A model generated the notes under the pieces. That model was not told the DNA's origin and searched no databases. It saw only the letters and a program-made list of their open reading frames with translations. This document shows positions 16,622 to 25,230 of a stretch of 64,000 nt of DNA, piece by piece. The first letter of the stretch is position 1, and every line of letters starts with the position of its first letter. Made by a program: the position numbers and the translations under genes. Origin of the DNA: Clostridium akagii DSM 12554 (GTDB taxonomy: Bacteria; Bacillota; Clostridia; Clostridiales; Clostridiaceae); contig NZ_JMLK01000013.1 in NCBI RefSeq assembly GCF_000686725.1, positions 97,703 through 161,702 on the forward strand, read 5' to 3'.

Positions 16622-19600
16622 CTAAATAATATTTTCTCTAAGAATATAGCCGACAGTAGAACCTTTTTCTATTAGGAAATTTAGTACAACTAGAATTTTC
16701 TGCTTTAACCGTTTGTTCTTCTTAATCCCTTCTCGCTCTTTGTAAATATATTTTCTTACCAAATTTTCTATATAATAAGAAGTATTCCTTTCCAGCTTTA
16801 AAGTCTCGTATTCTGAATGCTTTGATAACATATTAGATATCCATATTAGTCCATCAGCGACAAATTGACTCCCAATATCATTCAACAGTTTAGATATGGA
16901 ATATAGGACTGAAGCATGCTGCCCCATCTGCTCAGATACCTCCCTTATCAATCTCATGTTTGTTGATTTCAATGAATACCACTCTTTAGTAGTATCGTTC
17001 CATCGTGTTTGTGCAAATAAGTAACTTTTAATAATTTTATCTACATCCCTTTTATTTGTTCCGTTAACAGTCACTTCAATCATTTTGTCTTTGAACTGAT
17101 TCCAAACTAACCAAAAATTATCATAGATATGCAATCTATCTTCAGCATAAATAAATTCTTGAAACATCTCTGCAATTGGTTCTGATGAATTGAAATTATC
17201 TATAAATGGTTGCATCAATTTGGGTACTTCACTACTTTCTGAATACAAAACAAGGTAAGCATATTTCTTCAAAAATTCATTACGTACTATGTAATCAACC
17301 TTATCACCATCTCTACTTTTCGTTAGCTCTCTTGCAAACACAGATATTATTTCATAAGCAATAGTAATCTGTTCTCTATGTTCTAACTTACTAGGCATCA
17401 TTTTTAGAGCATTTGATAATATAAACAAATCAAGCTCTTGAATATTACCTGAATCTGAAATAGATAACTCGTTATCAACCATCTTATTGAGATTCATCTC
17501 ATTTTCAGCTAGAAATCTGTTCAACAATTCTCCTAAATCAGGTTTGTAATTTCCGTTTTCAAAGCCCCCTTTTGGAATTTCACTTATTAACTCATTATAT
17601 TTGTGCTCGAATTCTAGGTAGCCTAATAGTAATGAATGCGCATCATCAAATTCTTTTTCCCACATTTGATGAATTGCTGTCATAGAAAAAATATTGAATC
17701 TTTCAGTTGATATCATTCCCCCAACAGATTCATCCTTAAACAATATAAGTAAAAGCAATAATTTTATTATTTTCTTTTCCTCAGGATATAACTTCATCAG
17801 TTTTGGTAATGAATCAATTGCCTCCTGCACACCATCCCCTACTTGGTAGAAATAGTTAGGCTGTACACAGGATATCACTTTACCAATTATAACGTCCTTG
17901 CAAAATTTTTTATCTTCATCATTCAATTTATCGATATAATGCTCAACTAACACCGCACATACACATGATGGTATTGGGTAATTAAATAAATGGGATCTCT
18001 CATTTTCAGCGTGTGTTGTTTGAGTAAGATCTGGGTTGTAAGGCTCGTTAAGTCTTTCTAATATTTGCCTAACTTCATCTAATGCATTTTGTGGATTGCT
18101 ATCATATTGCTCATATTTCTTTGATTTTTCATCATTTTTGAATTTGAAATCAGCCCATAACTTCAATGGAACATATCGCATATGTTCGTCATATGTCTTT
18201 TGCTTTTCCTCTCTAAACTTATCAATTTTGGGTTCTATCTCTGGCTTAAACTGAATTAGAATGCCCCCATCAGTATCTTCAGCATTGATTTTCATCTTCC
18301 GTCTATCCATTCTTGCTAAAAACAATCTCCAAGTCTTATCAGTTTCATCCTGTTCAGATTCTGGTGGTAGTTTATTATAATAATTATCTAAAATTTCCCA
18401 TATAATTTCCTGACGCTTCTTCGCCTCATCATCTACAGATTCTTGTATTGAAAATACTTGATAGTTTAGACAGAGACTTTCTAAACTCCACTTACGATGC
18501 TTATCTTCACAAGTCCTTAACCTCTCATTATCATATATATTATTTTTGCTTACACCTAAGTTTTGTCCTATCGAATATAGTGTTTTAGCACTTTGTTCTG
18601 AAGCCAATCTATGAGTATCACGGATAATGAATTCTCTAGTTCTAAATAAAATTTTGGCAGTATCAAATGTTTTTTCTGGAAATGCCAAAACAACACTTGC
18701 CACTACAGATGAAATTGAGGCACTCTCAGAAAATTCGAGTAGATAATTTAACCAACTTACTAACACTTCGACTTCCGTTATCCCTGCTATTTCAAGAAGA
18801 AACTTTTCCAAAGCCATGTGAATAGATTGCAACAAGTTCGGACTTACAGGCGAACTTGTCCCTCTGTAAATCTCCCACAAGCACTGACTAATGTACTGTT
18901 TTTTCTGATTTTTGTCATTTAACTTAACTTCAACTTCGGTTATGTTATCAAGTCTTGAATCTAGATTTGAAGAAGCATACTTATTTACAGCTTTATTTGT
19001 AAAACTTACTATGAAATCCATAGTTGCTTTTGGTTCAATCTTAAGCAACCAGTAAATAGGGCTTTGATAAGCACTCGCAGGGTGATAATCTCCATAGTAT
19101 TTTTCTATACCAAAATCATGTTCGACATCATCTCTCATATTCGAAAGCAAATGGTTTTTTTGGGGTGTATAAGTCCAAAAAAAATCAGCTAATTCTAAAA
19201 TTTCATTTGGTAATACTCTACAGACAGGTAAACCATCAAGCTTAGTCAAGATGAACTTTGCTAAATCATAATATGGGCATCTATGATTCTTCCATTCATT
19301 GCATAGTATTTCAGTTATAACATCCTTCAATTCACTTCTCAATTCATAAGAACCATTTATAATTGTCTTGAAAATAGTTTCTAGTGTATCATCTCGTGAA
19401 TAGTAAATATCCCCTTGAATAGTCTCCTGATAAAACTTCAGTGCAATAAGTCCAGCATATCTAGTAGTATTCCCGCTTTTTATTTTGCCGTTCCAATCGT
19501 CAATTAAAGGCAAAACAAAATTAATATTTTCAATCCCAATTTTCTCTATGTTATTGTAAACAAATTCGATTAATGACTCCCAGCCGATTCCTTTTGGCTT

Positions 19601-20406
19601 GGTTAAGATGTGTTGGAGAGTAAAGAGATTTATATCTTTTACTCCTAATTGCTTGAAAAATTCATCATCAACTTCCTTGCATGCAATCCTTAAAATAAAT
19701 GTTAATCTTTTCAATAATCTACACTTGTTTGACAATAACTCATTCTTAAAAACTTCAAAAAATATTCTTGAATAATCTGAAAGTAAAACTGAAGCGAATA
19801 ACTCATCTTTCCAAAACGGCTCAATCTCATTATTCTTAATAGTATCTTCAATTCGTTAAAAGAGATATGAGTGTTTATGTGTTTTAATAGATTCTCGCTA
19901 TGCTTTTGCATTTCTTCTAATGTAGAAAATAGGCTTTTTTCAAATGTAAAAAAGTGCTTCGAAATAATATCATTTTTTACTATAACAAATTCAGATTCAA
20001 AGAAACTAGCTAATTTCCACTCTAAACAAATATCTAGTCCTTTTGCTAGCTTTTCAACATCATTTAGTCCTTGAGGCATCTGCCCTTTATTTTGTCCCCA
20101 CTCCTGATTAGAGTATATATACAACTTATTCACGTTAGGATAATCTCTTTTTAGTTTATTTAATGTATCCTCTAAATCTTTTTTATGATTTGAAAGCGAT
20201 GTTTCATAAAATTTTGCTTGCCATGCAACTACATCACCATTGACCTCACTCGGATTTGTTTCTATAGCTCACTGGTTTTTATATCTAAATATCCCATACT
20301 CTATATTAAATTCTTTACAGAATAGCAAGTAATAAAACCATTCAAAATTATTCTGAGGATTTTCACTAAATTTTGCTTTAAAGACATCCCAATTTGGTTT
20401 AACCAT
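16622..20406 (-). pseudogene. disrupted Avs-like (AVAST) defence gene: Mrr-like nuclease plus C-terminal repeat domain
   Basis: From the ATG at 20406 (AGGGGTG upstream) the frame reads VKPNWDVFKAKF, then stops at TGA 20269-20271. It resumes in the same frame as AIETNPSEVNGD-VVAWQAKFYE, giving the E / D / Q-x-K pattern of an Mrr-type nuclease. Near 19850 it shifts frame, continuing as RIEDTIKNNEIEPFWKDELF and then a 1037-residue helical, repeat-like domain that begins with FILRIACKEVDDEFF. Avs proteins carry nuclease, STAND NTPase and C-terminal repeats; no P-loop exists anywhere here, and the frameshift lies where the NTPase should be. I infer an internal deletion plus a nonsense codon. Resemblance to Avs4 is from memory of motifs. 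Confidence 0.6.
20269..20271 (-). other. in-frame stop in the nuclease domain of the Avs-like gene
   Basis: The codon TGA separates FRYKNQ from AIETNPSE in one otherwise continuous nuclease-domain reading frame. A single substitution would restore it. Confidence 0.7.
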
Positions 20407-20880
20407 ATATTTCACCCCTTCTATATTATTAACTTGACAAGCAAAATGTAAATTCAAGCTTACTTTAATATACACAGACATCTGATTATTATGTTTCATG
20501 TTAAAAATATAAATTTCTTTACATTCCACTACGTTAGTCATTCATGCCCAGTAATCATCTAAATATGTAATTCCCATATTTAGTATTTAAATGTTTTTTA
20601 TCTAGTCTAATGAAGTTCACCTTATAGACATTATAAGAATCAAAAAAAAGTAATTAAACTCATTTAAAACTTATCTGATTCTATATTCAACATATTTTAT
20701 CAATATATGTTTATTTTACCTATAATGTTTCTTTTTATCATCTATTTTAAATATTATCCTCTTGAGTAAATTTACTCGAAAGATAATACTAATTTACATC
20801 TTTTCTATGTGAGTTTTACAATACACCAAATCAACATTATAAATCATTACTACATTCTCAGCCTTTATTTCCCTATCTAT
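20407..20880. other. non-coding stretch between the Avs-like pseudogene and remnant cluster
   Basis: AT-rich. An in-frame 5' extension of the nuclease frame (to 20541) has no ribosome binding site and looks random. Nothing else was recognised. Confidence 0.4.
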
Positions 20881-20984
20881 AAAAACTGGATATACTCAAT
20901 TCCCTGAGTATATCCAGTTATATATTTTAATAATCCCTATCTAAGCTCACTTCTAAATATGGAGCTTCCCTGATATAGTTACAG
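20881..20984 (-). pseudogene. decayed second copy of the metG 3' end and its terminator
   Basis: This stretch aligns base by base with 21926-22026, the metG terminator and last codons. It shares AACTGGATATACT, the complementary terminator arm, and a block ending in ATATAGTTACAG, with scattered differences. On the minus strand it would read VTISGKLHI then stop, against VTIPGQLPTGSQVR in metG. The terminator hairpin at 20884-20919 is intact. See the finding on possible integration. Confidence 0.7.
20884..20919 (-). terminator. terminator of the metG-end remnant
   Basis: A 15-bp perfect stem, AACTGGATATACTCA (20884-20898) with its complement (20905-20919), is followed on the minus strand by TTTTTA. 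It also lies downstream of the TOPRIM-like remnant and could terminate it. Confidence 0.8.
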
Positions 20985-20999
20985 AACCGTCCCTCTGCT

Positions 21000-21197
21000 T
21001 TAAATATATCGTCTCCATTTTGATTTAAACAAGATTAATCTTCTATACTTATCTAACCTGTCTAATTTTTCGCATTGATAAGCAAAAATATTGGTGAATA
21101 CATTTCGTAGTATATTTATTTCAATTTTAGTTCCCTCAACTATAAACAGAACTTTTCCTATACGCTTGTTTTCATCTAATATATTAATCTTACTCAT
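21000..21197 (-). pseudogene. N-terminal fragment of a TOPRIM/RloB-like gene
   Basis: A 65-residue ORF whose first half, RIGKVLFIVEGTKIEINIL, resembles the first strand and catalytic Glu of TOPRIM/RloB-like proteins that pair with AAA ATPases in defence modules. Similarity fades after residue 45 and the ORF soon stops, so it is a truncated remnant. Its start overlaps the preceding ATPase fragment by 8 bp, the usual arrangement of an ATPase-TOPRIM pair. Confidence 0.5.
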
Positions 21198-21483
21198 TCA
21201 CATACACTGGCATTTCACCAAATATCCCGTTAACATACATTTTCTCGATATTTTGTGCTTCTCTTGGCTTTTCATTTGAAAATCTATTTATGCAACTCCC
21301 ATCGTTGCCATGAAATTCAACTGCATATTCTTGATCCGGTCTAAAAATATTATTAGATAATAAATTAGTTGAATGTGATACGATAAATATCTGAGCATTT
21401 GTTGAGGTTTCCATAAAATAACTAATTAATAATTCTTCTAATTGGTTGTGAAAAGCACTACTAAATTCATCAATAATTAACAT
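21190..21483 (-). pseudogene. C-terminal fragment of an AAA ATPase (RloA/OLD-like)
   Basis: About 97 residues covering the C-terminal ATPase half: Walker B MLIIDEFSSAFH, then FIVSHSTNLL with the switch histidine. The reading frame extends only a few codons further upstream before a stop at about 21495, so Walker A and most of the head domain are missing. The 3' end is intact and overlaps the TOPRIM-like fragment. The left-over piece indicates that a two-gene ATPase/TOPRIM module once stood here. Confidence 0.6.
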
Positions 21484-21499
21484 TCCAAGTTCATATTAA

Positions 21500-21531
21500 A
21501 AAACCTAGAAACTATAAAGCTCCTAGGTTTT
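21500..21531. terminator. hairpin at the truncation edge of the AAA ATPase fragment
   Basis: AAAACCTAG (21500-21508) pairs with CTAGGTTTT (21523-21531), extended by flanking bases. A terminator left from a lost neighbour is likely. Confidence 0.6.
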
Positions 21532-21706
21532 CTGTATATCAAAAAGTTTTTAATTTTTATTAAATATCTAGTTTTTGAAAAACAAAATATCCCAAAAAAC
21601 AGAACAGTACACTATAATAGAAAAAGAAAGACTTACGCCTTGAATTGGCACTCCGCTAGATATATAGGTTGAAAAATTTGTGACTGCCAGTGGGAGAAAT
21701 TTCCCC

Positions 21707-21900
21707 CTACGTGAAAATTGCAGCTAATACTTCTATAATTCCTGCGCCAACAAGAACCAAAAATAATGAAAATCCTGTTGCTATAGAACGAGATCTAGAT
21801 ACTGCTGAAATAACAAAGGCTACTATTATATATACAATAGCTTCAAGAAAATCAAGACCAAATATTAATAACGTTTTTAATGCGGCAGGAGCATAAACTA
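21707..21900 (-). pseudogene. C-terminal fragment of a membrane protein (ABC-2 permease-like)
   Basis: The reading frame encodes two hydrophobic spans, LEAIVYIIVAFVISAVSRSR and GFSLFLVLVGAGIIEVLAA, with the feel of an ABC-2 exporter permease. Upstream the frame runs into the metG terminator and has no ribosome binding site or sensible start, so this is a remnant. The C-terminus may also be cut. Confidence 0.5.
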
Positions 21901-21928
21901 TTTGCTGATTTATAGTTACTAAAACAAA

Positions 21929-21964
21929 AACTGGATATACTGAGCGTTCCCAGTATATCCAGTT
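21929..21964 (-). terminator. metG terminator
   Basis: A 14-bp stem, AACTGGATATACTG with its complement at 21951-21964, follows the metG stop; on the minus strand TTTTTG follows. Confidence 0.85.
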
Positions 21965-21979
21965 CAATTTTAATTATCC

Positions 21980-23920
21980 TTATCTTACCTGACTTCCAGT
22001 AGGAAGCTGCCCTGGTATAGTTACAGCGAAGAGTTTGCTATCGTCATCTGTAGCTGCTGCTAGTATCATTCCTTGAGAAATTTCTCCTCTTAATTTTACA
22101 GGTTTTAAATTTGCAACTAGAACTACATATTTACCAATAAGATCTTCTGGTTTATAATATTTTGCAATTCCCGAAATAACCTGTCTTTCTTCTCCTGCTA
22201 AATCAATCTTTAGCTTTAAAAGCTTGTTGGATTTTTTAACAGGCTCACATGCAAGTACTTTTACAACCCTTAAATCTAGTTTATCAAATTCATCTATAGT
22301 TATTTCATCTTTTATTGGCTGGACGCTAGCTTGCTGAGTTGCCTTTAATTGGTCTTCTCTTATTTTATTAAGCATTTCAAGCTTTTCATCTACGTCTATT
22401 CTTGGGAATATTACATCACCTTTTTCAAGTTTTGATCCTATTTTTGTACCATCAAAAGATTTTAAACTATCCCAAGTTGTTATATGAATGTTAAGCTGTT
22501 TGTTTATCTTGCCACTTGTTTCTGGTAAAAATGCTGATAAAAGCACCGAAACTATTCTAAGACTTTCAAGCAAATTATATAATACTGTGCCCAGTCTTGC
22601 CTTTTTACTTTCATCCTTTGCAAGTATCCAAGGCGTGGTTTCATCTATATATTTGTTTGATCTTCTTATAAGATTCCAAATTTCATCTAGTGCTTCAGGT
22701 ATTTTTAGATTATCAATATTTTTTTCTACCTTTTTAGGTGCTTCAAGTGCCAATTTTATAAGTTCTTTATCTACAGGTTCTGCGTCAGATGGTCCAGGTA
22801 TAATTCCATCAAAATACTTTTCTACCATTGCTGCTGTTCTTGACACAAGGTTTCCAAGATCATTTGCAAGATCTGAATTTACTTTTTTTATAAAGATTTC
22901 ATTATTGAAAACTCCGTCAGAACCAAAAGGAATTTCATGTAGTAAATAATATCTTACTGGATCTGCTCCAAATTCATTTATTAATACCACGGGATCAACT
23001 ACATTGCCTTTAGATTTTGACATTTTTCCACCATCAACTAAAAGCCATCCATGACCAAATACTTGTTTAGGTAATTCAATGCCAAGTGCCATTAATATTA
23101 TTGGCCAATAGATTGTATGAAATCTCAATATATCTTTTCCTATTAGATGAACATCACAAGGCCAATATTTTTTAAATAATTCATCGTTTTCGCTACCATA
23201 TCCTAGTGCTGTAATATAGTTTAAAAGAGCGTCTATCCAAACATAAATTACATGTTTATTATCAAAAGGCGCCCTTATTCCCCAGTCAAAAGTGGTTCTA
23301 GAAATACATAAATCTTCAAGACCTGGTCTTAGGAAATTATTCAGCATTTCATTTTTTCTTGATTCCGGTTGAATGAAACTAGGATGATCTTCTATATATT
23401 TTATAAGTCTATCTGCATATTTTGTTGTTTTAAAGAAGTATGCCTCTTCTTTTGCCATTTCAACTGGTCTTCCACAGTCCGGACATTTTCCGTCTACAAG
23501 TTGTGTTTCTGTCCAAAAGGATTCGCAAGGTGTACAGTACCAACCTTCATAGGCTCCTTTATACACATCTCCCTGCTCATATAATTTTTGAACTATATTT
23601 TGTACAGATTTTTCATGATACTCATCAGTAGTTCTTATAAACTTATCATAACTTATATTCATCATTTTCCATAAGTCTTTTATACCTGATACTATTTCAT
23701 CTACATAGGCTTTAGGGGTAACGCCTTTTTCCTCAGCTTTTCTCTGTATCTTTTGACCATGTTCATCTGATCCTGTAAGAAGCATTACGTCATAGCCTGA
23801 AAGTCTTTTAAATCTTGCAATAGCATCTGCTGCAACTGTTGTATAGGTATTTCCTATATGAAGCTTTTCAGATGGATAATAAATTGGGGTTGTAATATAA
23901 TATTTTTTCTTTTCACTCAT
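21980..23920 (-). CDS. metG: methionine--tRNA ligase
   Basis: A 646-residue class I synthetase charging tRNA-Met. HIGH-type motif HIGNTYTT starts at residue 21, and GSDEHGQKI follows. A CxxC...CxxC zinc knuckle (CTPC, CPDC) lies near residues 127-147, WIDALLNYI is in the connective region, and the KMSKS loop GKMSKSKGNVV is near residue 297. The last 100 residues (from DEFDKLDLRVVKV) form an EMAPII-like tRNA-binding domain. Length suits the Firmicute type. It is preceded by a T-box leader with a Met specifier and followed by a terminator of which a second, decayed copy lies 1 kb away. Confidence 0.97.
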   Translation of the reverse strand: MSEKKKYYITTPIYYPSEKLHIGNTYTTVAADAIARFKRLSGYDVMLLTGSDEHGQKIQRKAEEKGVTPKAYVDEIVSGIKDLWKMMNISYDKFIRTTDEYHEKSVQNIVQKLYEQGDVYKGAYEGWYCTPCESFWTETQLVDGKCPDCGRPVEMAKEEAYFFKTTKYADRLIKYIEDHPSFIQPESRKNEMLNNFLRPGLEDLCISRTTFDWGIRAPFDNKHVIYVWIDALLNYITALGYGSENDELFKKYWPCDVHLIGKDILRFHTIYWPIILMALGIELPKQVFGHGWLLVDGGKMSKSKGNVVDPVVLINEFGADPVRYYLLHEIPFGSDGVFNNEIFIKKVNSDLANDLGNLVSRTAAMVEKYFDGIIPGPSDAEPVDKELIKLALEAPKKVEKNIDNLKIPEALDEIWNLIRRSNKYIDETTPWILAKDESKKARLGTVLYNLLESLRIVSVLLSAFLPETSGKINKQLNIHITTWDSLKSFDGTKIGSKLEKGDVIFPRIDVDEKLEMLNKIREDQLKATQQASVQPIKDEITIDEFDKLDLRVVKVLACEPVKKSNKLLKLKIDLAGEERQVISGIAKYYKPEDLIGKYVVLVANLKPVKLRGEISQGMILAAATDDDSKLFAVTIPGQLPTGSQVR

Positions 23921-23959
23921 TGTTTTGTTCCTCCTAGTATATTGTATATTTTTTTAAAA

Positions 23960-24240
23960 CAAAAAAGCCTCTAAACAAAAGCATATGCTTTTATTTAGAG
24001 GCGAACTAACGCGTTACCACTCTATTTCATTTTTGCTTTAAAGCAAAAATCTCACTAAGTGACTCCTTAAAATAATTTCATCACTTTGCACTGTAACGTG
24101 TGCTTACGTGATATCTTAATTTTACTTCAGATATCCTACTCTGGGGCCATGTTCATAAACTTCTTTGTCACCGACTTTCACCTATTTCGGCTCTCTTTTA
24201 TGACATTTTCATCTATTACTCTTCCCATCATTGCATTTTA
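23960..24240 (-). promoter_or_regulatory. T-box riboswitch, methionine-specific, upstream of metG
   Basis: The minus strand shows the T-box core GTGGTAACGCG (complement of 24011-24021) just before the terminator, an upstream stem I region beginning with GAGAGCCG, and a specifier loop reading AAGTTTATGAACATGG. The ATG at 24154-24156 is therefore the likely Met specifier codon, matching metG. Uncharged tRNA-Met should stabilise the antiterminator and allow transcription. Confidence 0.92.
23967..24002 (-). terminator. T-box terminator of metG
   Basis: GCCTCTAAA and TTTAGAGGC form the base of a long hairpin, with an inner palindrome AAAAGCATATGCTTTT, followed on the minus strand by TTTTTTG. It competes with the antiterminator formed by the T-box sequence. 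Confidence 0.9.
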
Positions 24241-24256
24241 AACTTCAATCTTCATG

Positions 24257-25144
24257 TTATAACTTTTCACTATTATTGTCAATATGTTCTGTAATATTTT
24301 TTTGAGAATAATCATGGATGTACCAGTCTATTATCTTTCTTGCAATGCTAATTTTAGTTGGTAATTCCGGGAGATTCTCAGCATCATACCACCCTGCTTC
24401 TGTTATCTCAACCCCATCAACTAATATTTCCCCACTGTCATATTCAGCTACGTACCCAATCATCATTGAATTTGGAAATGGCCAAGGCTGACTTCCAAAA
24501 TATTTTATGTTTTTAACCTTTATACCTACCTCTTCCATTATCTCTCTCTGGACACATTCTTCCAGAGTTTCTCCTGGTTCAAGGAATCCTGCAATAAGGC
24601 TATACATGTTTTCTGTAAAACTGCTATTATGTGCCATAAGAATCTTATTACCCTTTAGCACTGCTGTTATTACTGCTGGACAAATCTGTGTATAATTTAT
24701 TAGCCCACATTTTGGACAACGTTTTGCTCTCTCACCTTGAATAGTAACTGTTTCAGTTCCACAGCCACCACAATACTTATGGTTTTTGTCCCAATTCACT
24801 ATTTGCAGTGCTTTTCCTGCCAAAATAAATATATCTTCCTCTAATTGCCCATATAATGACCTTAAATCTGTAAAACACATACCATCTTGATCCGCTGACT
24901 CCTCGGAAACCTCTAAAGCATAGGATGGTTGTCCCTCTAAAGTACCAAGATATTGCTGAGTCCCTAGGGGAACTATATTTAATTCTTCTATAGTTTTTAC
25001 AAAAGGAATACTAACACCATCCTTTTGGATATTTACTAGAAGTTTATTGGAACTGAACACAAACCAATATGTATTACTAATGCCTTCCTGCTCACATACA
25101 GTAGCAGGGATATATCTTTTATAAATACTTTCTGCTGATTTCAT
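24257..25144 (-). CDS. nudC: NAD(+) diphosphatase (NADH pyrophosphatase)
   Basis: A 295-residue Nudix hydrolase with the NudC layout: an N-terminal domain, a four-cysteine zinc ribbon (CGGCG near residue 126, CPKCG near residue 144), then the Nudix box GFLEPGETLEECVQREIMEE near residues 190-209. The SQPWPFPNS motif just after the box is the NudC specificity signature. The enzyme cleaves NAD(H) to NMN(H) and AMP and in other bacteria removes NAD caps from RNA. The gene ends just upstream of the metG T-box leader with no obvious terminator, so some read-through into metG is possible. Confidence 0.95.
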   Translation of the reverse strand: MKSAESIYKRYIPATVCEQEGISNTYWFVFSSNKLLVNIQKDGVSIPFVKTIEELNIVPLGTQQYLGTLEGQPSYALEVSEESADQDGMCFTDLRSLYGQLEEDIFILAGKALQIVNWDKNHKYCGGCGTETVTIQGERAKRCPKCGLINYTQICPAVITAVLKGNKILMAHNSSFTENMYSLIAGFLEPGETLEECVQREIMEEVGIKVKNIKYFGSQPWPFPNSMMIGYVAEYDSGEILVDGVEITEAGWYDAENLPELPTKISIARKIIDWYIHDYSQKNITEHIDNNSEKL

Positions 25145-25230
25145 GAAATTTTACCCTATTTAACCTTTCTATAGATACTTGTTCTAATTAAAATTTTTTA
25201 TAGTTTATGTCCAATTAGGAATATTTAATA

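Noticed and set aside
20407..20541. 45-codon N-terminal extension of the Avs-like nuclease frame
   Set aside because: A strong AGGGGTG site points to the internal ATG at 20406, where the nuclease similarity begins.
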